A model generated the notes under the pieces. The model had not been told where the DNA came from. It ran no database searches and worked only from the letters and a program-made list of their open reading frames with translations. A stretch of 64,000 bases of DNA from an uncultured Spartobacteria bacterium (GTDB lineage: Bacteria; Verrucomicrobiota; Verrucomicrobiia; Chthoniobacterales; JAATET01): positions 3,130 to 67,129 of the forward strand of contig CALGTD010000068.1 in NCBI GenBank assembly GCA_937901895.1, written 5' to 3'. Below, in pieces: positions 27,987 to 37,059 of the stretch; positions within the stretch are counted from its first letter, which is position 1; each line of letters opens with the position of its first letter. The position numbers and the translations under genes are program-made.

Positions 27987-30062
27987 ATGAGCATTCGCTC
28001 GCCAGCCTCCCCATCCGGCGCGTCCCCCGCCTTGCGCGTGATTGCGACGCTGGCTCCCCCCACGCTCTGCGTGTTCGCAGCGGATCTCGGACACGCATTC
28101 CAGCCCGCACTCGCTGCCTGCATCGGGCTTTTGCTGATTGGATTTCCTCCCGCGCGAAGTCGTTCCCGCTGGCTGGACGCGGCATTGCTGACGCTGGCGA
28201 TGCTCCCGCTTCTCGCGCTGCTGCCGATGCCGGAGGGGGCGGTCCCCGACTGGCGCGCGGCACTCGCGGAGGAACTCGGAATCGATCTCGGCCCGTCGTT
28301 CACCCCCCAGCCGGCGGCGCTCGTTGCGGCTCTCGCTCCATTCTGGACCGGCCTCGCGTGGCTTTGGTGGACCACCGGACAGCAATGGGATGCGCTCGAG
28401 TCGAAGGTGATGACCCGGGTGTTCGTTCTCGCGATCGCCGCGATCGCCGCCACCGTTGCCGTGTGGAAACTCACCCGTGGCGGCCCCCTCCCAGGAGCTC
28501 TTGCAGGCGGCAACGCAGCCCTTCTCACACGCAATCAACTGGCCACTGTCCTCGCGATCGGTGCAAGCGCGGGCATCACAATGGCTTTTTGCGCGCAACT
28601 TCGACGCCCCGCAGCGGCAGCGTTCGGCATCACCGCCTCACTTTTGTGCGCGACGGCCCTTGCCGTGCTTGGGTCACGCGCCGGATGGCTCGCTACCGGC
28701 GCCGGCGTGGCGGCCTCGCTGGCGGCGATCGGCAGCATCCGGCACTCCCGTCTTCCGCTCATCGCTGCCGCGGTCCTGCTTGCAGGCGGAGCCGCAACGA
28801 TTTTCCTCCTGCCCGGCGAAACCGGCGAGCGACTGCGTGGCTCGCTGGGAAGTGACAGCGGCGGCGGCTTCCGCTTCGCCGTCCAGCGCGACGCACTCGG
28901 CGTGGTCGCCGAGCAGCCCTGGACCGGACACGGGCTCGGAAATTTCGACGGCGTGTTCCCCTTTCATCGAGAATTGTCGCAAAATCGCTTCCGTGCCGAA
29001 CACCCCGAAAGCGACCTCCTGTGGTTCGCCGGCGAGGCGGGCGTCCTTGTCGCGGTGCTGTCGCTCGTTGCAGCAGCCGTGCTCGGCCGGGAATGGATCA
29101 CCGCCGCGAAAATCGAGCCGCAACGAACGGAATCCGCCGCTGCCGCATGCGGTGCCGCAGCAGCCCTGCTTGTGCATGGATTGCTCGACGTTCCCGCGCA
29201 CTCGATGTTCGCATGGATTTTCGCCGTCGGTCTCGCTGGACCGGCCTGTGGCGCTCCGCTCCGCACTCCCGTCGCTCCGCTTCGTCGGGCCGCGGCCTGG
29301 CTGGCAGCCATCGCGCTCGTGGGAATCTCGACTGTCGTGTGGCGTCTTTTACCCGCTGAACCGCCACGACCGTTCGCAAACGACACCCCGCTCCACGAAA
29401 TCCCGGACCGCTCGGCCATCGATATGTGGCTGCAAACCCGCCCGCTCGACTGGAGGGTCGTCGAGCTTCGTGCACATCGCGCCGTCGCCGATGGCCGCTT
29501 TGATGAGGCACGCCGGAACTTCGAGTTGCTCTTCCGCCTGGAGCCATTCAATCCCGTCGTCGTGAGCCGCTCACTTCACGCGTGGAACCGGGCAAGACGA
29601 GCCCCGGAATTTTCCGAGACCGCGCTGGAATTGCTCCGGCGCATCCCGCCGGATCAACATTCCCGGCAGCTTGCCGAACTGATCTCCACCGCTGCACGGT
29701 GGCCCGATCTCGCTCTCGCGCTGGCCAGCTGCGATCCACCGCTCTCGTGGCAGTTTCACGCACTCGGAATTCCCTCCGATCTCCGGCAGAAAGCCCTTGT
29801 TCGACTGTCCGACGTCCTCGCCACACAGAATCAAACCGCCACCGCGTGCCGCATCGTCCTGTATCAGATCGCGCCGGGCCTCGGAGATCCGCCACCGCCC
29901 CTGCCGGATGTTCCCGGTGTTCCGAAGCCGCAATCAAAGAGCCCCAGTCCGCCTCTCTCGTGGTATGACGTCGCAGTGCTGCAATATCTGGCAAGGAACG
30001 AGGATGGTGCGTGGAGAATTCTCCGCACGTATCTGGCGGTAAAAATCCCGTTCGAGCCATGA
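27987..30062 (+). CDS. O-antigen ligase-like membrane protein with C-terminal TPR region
   Basis: A 691-residue protein: residues about 15-455 contain ten or more membrane segments and the Wzy_C/WaaL-type periplasmic loop (GHGLGNFDGVFPFHR ... EHPESDLLWFAGEAG). The rest is a soluble helical-repeat part with TPR-like units (WRVVELRAHRAVADGRFDEARRNFELLFRLEP). It may polymerise or ligate glycan. The ATG at 27987 is preferred to 27975, since TATGCT at 27974-27979 sits 7 nt before it in a leaderless arrangement. It is co-transcribed with the next TPR gene through an ATGA overlap. Confidence 0.85.
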   Translation: MSIRSPASPSGASPALRVIATLAPPTLCVFAADLGHAFQPALAACIGLLLIGFPPARSRSRWLDAALLTLAMLPLLALLPMPEGAVPDWRAALAEELGIDLGPSFTPQPAALVAALAPFWTGLAWLWWTTGQQWDALESKVMTRVFVLAIAAIAATVAVWKLTRGGPLPGALAGGNAALLTRNQLATVLAIGASAGITMAFCAQLRRPAAAAFGITASLLCATALAVLGSRAGWLATGAGVAASLAAIGSIRHSRLPLIAAAVLLAGGAATIFLLPGETGERLRGSLGSDSGGGFRFAVQRDALGVVAEQPWTGHGLGNFDGVFPFHRELSQNRFRAEHPESDLLWFAGEAGVLVAVLSLVAAAVLGREWITAAKIEPQRTESAAAACGAAAALLVHGLLDVPAHSMFAWIFAVGLAGPACGAPLRTPVAPLRRAAAWLAAIALVGISTVVWRLLPAEPPRPFANDTPLHEIPDRSAIDMWLQTRPLDWRVVELRAHRAVADGRFDEARRNFELLFRLEPFNPVVVSRSLHAWNRARRAPEFSETALELLRRIPPDQHSRQLAELISTAARWPDLALALASCDPPLSWQFHALGIPSDLRQKALVRLSDVLATQNQTATACRIVLYQIAPGLGDPPPPLPDVPGVPKPQSKSPSPPLSWYDVAVLQYLARNEDGAWRILRTYLAVKIPFEP

Positions 30063-31753
30063 TGCGAAACCCTCCAGCCGCACCCCGCCCGCCCGGACGC
30101 CACCGCAGCTTGTGGATCGCGGCGGTGGTTGCCCTTCTTGCACTCTTCGCCCTCCTCGTGATCCGTCATCCGCGTTTCAAATCGTGGCGGGCAACGCAGC
30201 TTGCCACCCGGGCGATGATCGCACTCGAGAATGGCGAGGCGGAAGTCGCGCATTCCAGGGCCGCCGCGGCATTCCAGCTCGCTCCAAAAAATTTCACCGT
30301 GCTCCGCGCAGCGGCCCGAATCACCGCCTCGCAGAGGGATCCACAGGCGATCGGATTCTACCAGTCGCTGGCCGGTTCCGGCGTCGCCACGGGCGAAGAC
30401 TTTGCCGCACTCGCGGAGGTCGCGCTCGATCTCGGCAGATTCGACGTGTTCGAGGAGGGCATTCAGCAGGCGCTCGATCGCCTCCCGCCTGGAGATCCGC
30501 GCCTCGAACGCCTGCTGGGCCGATACGCATGGATGAACGGCGACTTCACCGCCGCCGTCGCCGCCTTTCGGCAGGTCGCGGAGGACAACCCGGATTCCGC
30601 CTCTGCAAAACTCGATCTCGCCGCCGTGCTTCTCGCATCGCCGGAACTTTCCGCCCGCCGCACCGCGCCTCCGATCGTCGAAGAGGCCATCCGCATGGAT
30701 TCGAACCTGTCCGCTCCCGGACTCCGACTGCTCGGCAATAGCGAGGGTCTTTCCCGGGACATCCGGCTCGACGCGGTGTCGCGGCTGCTGGCCATTCCGG
30801 ATCTTCCGTTCGAGGACAAACTCGACGTTCTCCGGATGAAGGTCGCGATCGACCCATCCCTTCGCGAGTCGGTGGCGGAGGACATCATCGCTTCGACCGA
30901 TCTGCGGGACATGGACCGTCGCACCGCCGTCGCAAGGTGGCTTGTTCAACTTGGCGAGAATCAGCGTGCGTTCGAACTGCTGCCGTTGCAGGACGCCGCA
31001 ACAAGAATCGACTGGTTCCTCGTCTGGCTCGACGCCGCCGCCGGCCTTGGCAAATGGCGGGAGGTCGAACTCGCACTGGAACGTCCGGGCGCAGCACTTC
31101 CCGAATCGGTCCGGGAGTTGTTTCTGGGCCGTGCCCTGGCCGCGCAGGGGAAGCCGGGCAGCATCACGCACTATGAACGCGCCATCAACGCCGCCGGGGG
31201 AGACCTCGAACGGCTCGTCTACCTCGCGGGCTATTTCAATGCCCTCGACCAGGTTTCGCTCGCCGAACGCGCGCTGAAGCGCCTCGCCGAGGATCCCGCT
31301 TCCGCACGCACCGCTTGGGGGGCGTTGATTGGTCTGTATCGCCGCCAGCATGACACGCCGGCACTCCTGCGAGCTTTGGAAACGATGAAGAGCCGATGGA
31401 AGAACGATCCCGTCATCGAAAACGACCTCCTCTATCTCCGTCTCCTCACACAACGAAATCTCGCCCAGACCGTCGAAGCTGCCCGCGCGGCTGCTCTCGA
31501 GCACCCGCAGAACGTGCCCTTCCAGATCACTCACGCGCTCGCGTTGCTGCGGCAGGAAAAACCGGCGGAGGCTGCAGCCATTTTCGAGGGATCCGACCTT
31601 CAGCTGGGACAGCTTCTTCCGCACCAACGCGCCATCTTCGCAGCCATCCTGGCCGCCAACGGCGACGAGGGTTCCGCTCGCGACGTCGCTGCATTAATCG
31701 ACCGCAACGCCTTGCTGCCCGAGGAGGCCGAACTTCTTCCTCCCAAGGAGTAA
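30059..31753 (+). CDS. Membrane-anchored TPR-repeat protein
   Basis: A 564-residue protein with one N-terminal membrane anchor (LWIAAVVALLALFALLVI, about 17-34) and then helical TPR-like repeats over nearly the whole length, for example RAMIALENGEAEVAHSRAAAAFQLAP and KPGSITHYERAINAAGG. I start at the ATG at 30059, which overlaps the ligase stop by 4 nt. No catalytic motif is visible. Coupling with the ligase/TPR gene suggests a scaffold for polysaccharide or cell-surface assembly, which is inference. It ends 5 nt from the convergent kinase gene. Confidence 0.8.
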   Translation: MMRNPPAAPRPPGRHRSLWIAAVVALLALFALLVIRHPRFKSWRATQLATRAMIALENGEAEVAHSRAAAAFQLAPKNFTVLRAAARITASQRDPQAIGFYQSLAGSGVATGEDFAALAEVALDLGRFDVFEEGIQQALDRLPPGDPRLERLLGRYAWMNGDFTAAVAAFRQVAEDNPDSASAKLDLAAVLLASPELSARRTAPPIVEEAIRMDSNLSAPGLRLLGNSEGLSRDIRLDAVSRLLAIPDLPFEDKLDVLRMKVAIDPSLRESVAEDIIASTDLRDMDRRTAVARWLVQLGENQRAFELLPLQDAATRIDWFLVWLDAAAGLGKWREVELALERPGAALPESVRELFLGRALAAQGKPGSITHYERAINAAGGDLERLVYLAGYFNALDQVSLAERALKRLAEDPASARTAWGALIGLYRRQHDTPALLRALETMKSRWKNDPVIENDLLYLRLLTQRNLAQTVEAARAAALEHPQNVPFQITHALALLRQEKPAEAAAIFEGSDLQLGQLLPHQRAIFAAILAANGDEGSARDVAALIDRNALLPEEAELLPPKE

Positions 31754-31758
31754 CGCCG

Positions 31759-34341
31759 TCAGGCGTGCGAAAACTCGGTGACCTTCTTGCGGTCAGCGGC
31801 GTGGTGGGTCAGAAAATAGGCAATCATCCGCGCAAACGCCGCCTTCGTCACAGGCTTGCCGATGTAATTGTCCATGCCCGAGTCGAAGCACTTCTCACGG
31901 TCGCCCGGCAAGGTGAACGCCGTGCATGCCACGACGTAGGCGCGGCGGTGATTCGGCGCGCCAGCCTCGAGCACCCGCAGCTGACGAACGGTCTCGAACC
32001 CGTCCATGTCGGGCATCTGCACGTCCATGAAAATAATGTCGAACTCGCGGGCCTGCGCCATCCGCAGGCACTCCTCGCCGCTCGACGCCACGTGACACGT
32101 CACTCCAAGCAGCTTGAGGATGCGGCTGATGACCATCTGGTTCACGAGGTTGTCCTCAACGACGAGCACGGAAAGGTCATGGCTGGAGAAATCGTCCTCC
32201 CCGTCCTCGGAATGCGCATCCGACACGGTCGTGCCCGCCTCCTGTCCGGCGGGAATCTCCGGATTGCCAACCGGCAGGGTCACGGAAAAGAGCGAGCCAA
32301 GTCCGCGCTGACTCTGCACGTCGATCGTGCCGCCCATCAGCTCGACGAGCCGTTTGCAAACCGCCAGCCCAACTCCTGCGCCACCGTGTCCGCGGGAGTT
32401 CGAGGTATCCGCGCCGCCGAAGGCCTTGAACAATTTTCCAAGTCCCTCGGGCTCGATGCCGATGCCCGTATCCTTCACACGAAATTCGATCTGGTCGCGG
32501 CCAACGGGTCCCACCGAGAGCCGGACGAATCCCTTCGACGTGAACTTGATCGCATTGCCGACGAGGTTGTTGAGGATCTGCCTCAGGCGGGTGGGGTCGG
32601 TCTCGATGTAACGCGGGACGACCAGCTCGATGTCGAGGTCGATGTCGATGTCCTTTGCCCGGGCCGACTCCGCGTGCAGCGTCACGATTTCGCGGGCCAG
32701 GGCGCCCACCTCGACCGTGGCATTGCGCAACTCGATGCGTCCCGACGCGACGTTCGAGTAGTCGAGAAGGTCGTTCAACAGCACGAGCAGGGAATTTCCG
32801 CTCGAGCGGATAAGCGAGACGTATTGCTGCTGATCGGGCGTGAGCTCGGTGTTTTGAAGAATGGTGACGAAGCCAAGAATGCCCGTGAGCGGCGTGCGCG
32901 TCTCGTGACTCATCACCGCGAGGAACTCGCTCTTGCTGCGATCGGCCGCCTCCGCTGCGTCTCGCGCATTCTGCAGTTCCATCTCGTAATTCATGCGAAG
33001 GGTGATGTCGTGTCCCGTCGCCTGAATCTCGACCGCCTCCTTGTTCGCTCCGACGATTACACGCTGCGTCCACTGCACCCAGCGAACGTCCCCCTTCTCC
33101 AGCTCGACGCGCAGGTCACGCTCCGTGGAACGGTGGGCGGCATCCGGCATCCCGGCGAGAATGTCCTCCCCAATCCGCTCCTTCGTAAAAAACTCCGTGA
33201 GATTCCGGCCAATCACGCCCTTCGCGCGCCGGCCGAAAAATTGCGCAAATGCCTCGTTCGCGAAGGTGATCGTGCCGTCGGGCTTGAAGCGCGCGATCAG
33301 TTCCTCCTGCGTTTCGACAACCGTGCGATAGAGCAGCTGCGAGGCGCGCAGACGCTCCACCATCGACTTCGTCACTTTCGCCAGCGCGGAAATCTCGTCA
33401 CCTCCATGGAGCAGATTCCTCGGCAGATCATCCATTCCGCTCTGGTCCGCGCGCTTTGCGCTGACGGTCAGCCGGCGGATGCGCCCGGTGACGAGGAGTT
33501 CGACCAGCGCCGTTCCTAGAAGAACGACAATGATGCCAAACGCGCCCGTGACCCCGAGGAAGAACCGGAGATTCGAGTTTCCGGCGACATAGCTCGCGCG
33601 CACCTCCTGGACCTTGAACACCAGTGCCGGAGCGCCCTTGATGTCCCGCAGGAGCCCGAAGGCCGCCACGTCGCTCTGGTCCTTCCCCCGCTCGGGAACC
33701 ATCGAGTCCGCGCCCGCCATCGAGAACATCGCGCGAAGGGATTCCGTCGGCGGGAGAAATTCCACGTCATTCAGCAGCGTGCGCTGCAGGTTTTCCTGAA
33801 ACTGCGAATCGAGAAACACTCCCGCAACCGCACCGATCCCACCGGAAGGGGATTCCGCGGGCAGTCGCTGTGCCGCCATCAGAAACGGCCCGAAAGCGGT
33901 CTCGACAATCCCCGACACCGATTCCCCGCGATTCAGCCCGGCCACCAGCCCGGCCAGCATCGCCTCATCGGCACTGCCGAAGGAATCGGGATTGCGCGTT
34001 CCTACATTGCGCCAGAATCCGTTCGAAAGCCGTCCCGACGCATCGACGAGTCCGACATAGTTCAGATCGAGGGTGTCCAGCAGGCCCCGCGCGCTCGCCG
34101 CGGAAGGCTGCTTGGTCGCCACTTCTCCCAACACCCACAATTTCGTCGCATTTGCGATCTGGGACTGGCGCTCCTGCACGGCATCGCGCACGCGGCTGAG
34201 CGTCAGTTGAACCCGCTGTGCATCGACCGCATCAAACTTCCCCAGAAAGGTATTCGTCGCCACAAGCGTCGTGGCCGCCCAGAGAAGAGCCGCCACTCCA
34301 GCCAGACAGAGGAAAATCTTTAGTCGGACGGATATTGGCAC
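31759..34341 (-). CDS. Hybrid sensor histidine kinase/response regulator
   Basis: An 860-residue hybrid kinase. It has a membrane segment (about 8-28), a CHASE4-like periplasmic sensor (about 30-255), a second membrane segment (260-285), HAMP, and PAS (about 335-445). Then come HisKA with His479 (AVMSHETRTP), an HATPase (NNLVGNAIKF, DTGIGI, GVGLAVCKRL) and a C-terminal receiver with Asp773 (FMDVQMP) and KP. I prefer the GTG at 34341 because it puts the membrane helix next to the start; a TTG at 34383 adds 14 residues. No partner regulator lies beside it. It is divergent from the PEP-CTERM gene. Confidence 0.93.
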   Translation of the reverse strand: MPISVRLKIFLCLAGVAALLWAATTLVATNTFLGKFDAVDAQRVQLTLSRVRDAVQERQSQIANATKLWVLGEVATKQPSAASARGLLDTLDLNYVGLVDASGRLSNGFWRNVGTRNPDSFGSADEAMLAGLVAGLNRGESVSGIVETAFGPFLMAAQRLPAESPSGGIGAVAGVFLDSQFQENLQRTLLNDVEFLPPTESLRAMFSMAGADSMVPERGKDQSDVAAFGLLRDIKGAPALVFKVQEVRASYVAGNSNLRFFLGVTGAFGIIVVLLGTALVELLVTGRIRRLTVSAKRADQSGMDDLPRNLLHGGDEISALAKVTKSMVERLRASQLLYRTVVETQEELIARFKPDGTITFANEAFAQFFGRRAKGVIGRNLTEFFTKERIGEDILAGMPDAAHRSTERDLRVELEKGDVRWVQWTQRVIVGANKEAVEIQATGHDITLRMNYEMELQNARDAAEAADRSKSEFLAVMSHETRTPLTGILGFVTILQNTELTPDQQQYVSLIRSSGNSLLVLLNDLLDYSNVASGRIELRNATVEVGALAREIVTLHAESARAKDIDIDLDIELVVPRYIETDPTRLRQILNNLVGNAIKFTSKGFVRLSVGPVGRDQIEFRVKDTGIGIEPEGLGKLFKAFGGADTSNSRGHGGAGVGLAVCKRLVELMGGTIDVQSQRGLGSLFSVTLPVGNPEIPAGQEAGTTVSDAHSEDGEDDFSSHDLSVLVVEDNLVNQMVISRILKLLGVTCHVASSGEECLRMAQAREFDIIFMDVQMPDMDGFETVRQLRVLEAGAPNHRRAYVVACTAFTLPGDREKCFDSGMDNYIGKPVTKAAFARMIAYFLTHHAADRKKVTEFSHA

Positions 34342-34482
34342 GTTAACTATTAAAAGGTAGGTGCTGGGGGTTGGCTCTGGCAATGCAGGATTTCAGCCTG
34401 CGTGGTCCGGGGACAATCTAGGGATTGAACTTGAGGGTTGTAACGCTGTCTATAGTGTGGTCAAGTTTATACACGTGTTTGG

Positions 34483-36477
34483 ATGAAATTTCCGCTCCCA
34501 TTCACCGCGGCTCTCGTCGCGGGGCAGGCGGCCGCCCTTTCCGTCGCAGGGGCCGCCACAACGAGTTGGAAAGGAACGCCAAACGCCAACTGGACTGCTC
34601 CTGGGAACTGGACCAACGGAACCCCGGGTAGCGGAGACACTGCCAGTTTCGATTCGAATTTCACCGGCCCCGATCAGCCAACCGTCAACGCCTCCACCAC
34701 GGTCGGCCAGATCCTTGCCAGTTCCTCTCTCGGCAAGAACCTCACGATCGCCACGGGCGCGAATACACTGACGCTGGCCGGCGTCGGTGGCACTGCGATC
34801 AATTATCAGGCGTCCCCATATTCAATGACTCTTACCGGCAGGGTGGAGTTTCAAGGGACCCAGACGATCCATGTCGCCGACGGCGCCGCCGCGGTGGACG
34901 TCGATATTTCGGCGAACATCATCGACAAGTGGAATACGTCCCTCGTCAAAACGGGAGCCGGCACCCTCCGCCTCTCGGGCAACAACACCTTCGCGGGCAC
35001 TCTCACAGTTTCCGATGGTATTGTGATCGCCGCCAGCAACACCGCTCTTGGCACATCGACCTGGAACAACTCGATCTCCAGCGGCGCCGCCCTCCATCTC
35101 ACCGGGATCAGCCTCACCGAAGGCAGCATTGAGGTCCGGGGCACGGGACCTGATGGGCGGGGTGCCCTGGTGGCACTCTCCGGAGCCAATACCTTCAACG
35201 GAACGCTTCTCGCAGCAGCCAATGCCACGGTGGGAGCCAATGCCGGAGCCAGCCTGGCCCTGACAGGGCCCATCAATCTCACGAACGACCTCACCTTCAC
35301 CGGCGCTGGCAACTTCAACGCCTCCGGTCAGATCTACGGGGCCGGCGTCCTGACCAAGACCGGCTCCGGCACCATGCAATTCTCGGGCGGGAGTTCCGAC
35401 ATCAACGGCAAGCGCCTCGACGTCCTCGAAGGCACTGTCGAGCTCAACCGCTCCGGCAGATACCTCAACACCACAGAAAGCCCGATTGTCGGCACCACAT
35501 CCGGCCCCGCCGCCACGTTGAAACTGCTGACGAACGAGCAGATCCGCAACGACCTCTTTGTCGACGTCCGGGAATCCGGGACCTTCGACCTCAACGGCTT
35601 CAATGAAGGCATCGCAGGCCTTCGACTCACCGGCGGCACCGTCCAGACCGGCACAGGCACCCTCACCATCGCCAACGCCGGCGGGGATGAAATCCGCACC
35701 CATGCCTCGAGCCAGACCGCCACGATTTCCGGCAAGCTCGCCTCCAACCTGAGCCAGGGCGTCACCATCACGACCGCCGACGGCACCGCCGCGGTGGATC
35801 TCGACATCAGCGCCGCCATTTCCGGCACCGCCGCCAAGTGGACGAAGGCGGGATCCGGCGTGCTGCAATACTCCGGCACCGCTGCCAACACCTTTACCGG
35901 CCAGACCATCATCGACGCCGGCACCCTGCGTCTGAACAAGTCCGCCGGCGTGGATGCCATCTCGGGCAGCTCCATCCGGGTGAACAGCGGCGGCACCCTT
36001 CAACTCGCCAACGCCAACCAGATCAAGAACACAACCACGCTCACTCTCGCGGGCGGCACGTTTTCCACCGGTGCCACCGTCGGCTTCTCCGAGCAACTCG
36101 GCGCCCTCACGCTTTCCGGCAACTCCTCCATCGACCTCGGCACCGGCATCCACCTCCTCCAGTTTGCCAACAGCAGTTCCATCGCGTGGACGGGCACCCT
36201 CACCATTTACAACTGGACGGGCACCACCACCGGCGGCTCGCAGGGGCGGATTTTCTTCGGCAACAATGCCTCCGGCCTCACCTCCAGCCAGCTCGCGAAG
36301 ATCACCTTCGACGGCTTCGGCCCCGGGGCGATCCTCCTCAGCAGCGGCGAGCTGGTCCCCATCGCCATTCCCGAGCCGGAAACCATCGCCGCCGCCCTTG
36401 GCATCGCGGCGCTTTTCGGCTGGCGCGAACGCCGCCGCATCCTTGCCATGCTGCGCCCGGTCGTGCGCGGCGCCTGA
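34483..36477 (+). CDS. PEP-CTERM surface protein with autotransporter-associated beta-strand repeats
   Basis: A 664-residue exported protein: a signal peptide (LVAGQAAALSVAGA, cleaved near residue 24), then a Thr/Gly/Asn-rich beta-helix-like body. Three autotransporter-associated repeats are visible (about 154-189, 289-325, 452-489), each opening with K-T/A-G-x-G. The segments at 134-147 and 433-446 (DGAAAVDVDISANI, DGTAAVDLDISAAI) show an internal duplication. The C-terminus is a PEP-CTERM sorting tag: PEP at 630-632, a hydrophobic helix and RERRR, followed by 12 more residues. It is the obvious candidate substrate of the exosortase at 10514-12055. No SD is seen; TATAGT at 34451-34456 may be part of its promoter. 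Confidence 0.9.
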   Translation: MKFPLPFTAALVAGQAAALSVAGAATTSWKGTPNANWTAPGNWTNGTPGSGDTASFDSNFTGPDQPTVNASTTVGQILASSSLGKNLTIATGANTLTLAGVGGTAINYQASPYSMTLTGRVEFQGTQTIHVADGAAAVDVDISANIIDKWNTSLVKTGAGTLRLSGNNTFAGTLTVSDGIVIAASNTALGTSTWNNSISSGAALHLTGISLTEGSIEVRGTGPDGRGALVALSGANTFNGTLLAAANATVGANAGASLALTGPINLTNDLTFTGAGNFNASGQIYGAGVLTKTGSGTMQFSGGSSDINGKRLDVLEGTVELNRSGRYLNTTESPIVGTTSGPAATLKLLTNEQIRNDLFVDVRESGTFDLNGFNEGIAGLRLTGGTVQTGTGTLTIANAGGDEIRTHASSQTATISGKLASNLSQGVTITTADGTAAVDLDISAAISGTAAKWTKAGSGVLQYSGTAANTFTGQTIIDAGTLRLNKSAGVDAISGSSIRVNSGGTLQLANANQIKNTTTLTLAGGTFSTGATVGFSEQLGALTLSGNSSIDLGTGIHLLQFANSSSIAWTGTLTIYNWTGTTTGGSQGRIFFGNNASGLTSSQLAKITFDGFGPGAILLSSGELVPIAIPEPETIAAALGIAALFGWRERRRILAMLRPVVRGA

Positions 36478-36527
36478 CGCCCGCGCGTTCCCGAATGGAC
36501 GCAGGACAACCCGCCGCACTTCCGGTC

Positions 36528-36555
36528 TTGTTTTCGTGAACTCCGTTGCTAGCCT
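36528..36555 (+). promoter_or_regulatory. Probable promoter of the ptsN-argS pair
   Basis: TTGTTT and TAGCCT are separated by 16 nt, and a TGC precedes the -10 box, giving an extended -10. The same TAGCCT box with a 16-nt spacer occurs before the efflux gene at 43223. It lies 36 nt before the start codon. Confidence 0.35.
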
Positions 36556-36591
36556 CCCGGGAAGTCGCGCCCCACGGGCGCACAGACGACC

Positions 36592-37059
36592 ATGATGTTG
36601 GCAAATTTGCTCTCGGCCAGACAGATCATCCCGGAAATGAATGCCGTGGAACGCTGGCAGGCCATCGAGGAAATCGTTTCCCTTTTAGTCTCTGCCGGGA
36701 AGATCGCTGCGCGTGACCAGGAAAGCGTGCTGGCCGCCCTCAAGCAGCGCGAGGAAACCATGAGCACCGGCATCGGCTTCGGCATTGCCATCCCCCATGC
36801 CTCCTCGGACTGCGTCACCGATGTCGTTGCCGGATTCGGTCGTTCGAAGAAGGGGATCGAGTTCGACTCCCTCGACAACGAGCCCGTCCATTTCATCGTT
36901 CTCTTCATCGTTCCCCGCGACCAGTTCCAGACCCACCTCCGCACCCTTGCCGCCATTGCCAAGTTTTTGAACGATCGGACCGTCCGCGAAGAACTCGCCG
37001 CCGCCGATACCGAGGCGGATATCCTCAAGGTCTTCACCGATCGCTCCTCCCGCGGCTGA
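36592..37059 (+). CDS. ptsN: PTS EIIA-type regulatory protein (PtsN-like)
   Basis: A 155-residue type-2 EIIA domain. The phosphorylated His is His69 in GFGIAIPHASS, and the surrounding MSTGIGFG and PVHFIVLFIVP segments fit EIIA-Ntr/EIIA-fructose. No PTS permease or EI/HPr gene is nearby, which favours a regulatory, nitrogen-PTS-like role over sugar uptake. Its stop overlaps the argS start by 1 nt, so the two are translated together. A second ATG at 36595 is an alternative start. Confidence 0.85.
   Translation: MMLANLLSARQIIPEMNAVERWQAIEEIVSLLVSAGKIAARDQESVLAALKQREETMSTGIGFGIAIPHASSDCVTDVVAGFGRSKKGIEFDSLDNEPVHFIVLFIVPRDQFQTHLRTLAAIAKFLNDRTVREELAAADTEADILKVFTDRSSRG

Noticed and set aside
26149..28263. 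704-codon open frame covering the FkbM and permease region
   Set aside because: Only the part from 27072 downwards reads as a methyltransferase; the N-terminal half is the antisense of the permease and ligase genes, with Arg/Ser-rich shadow sequence.
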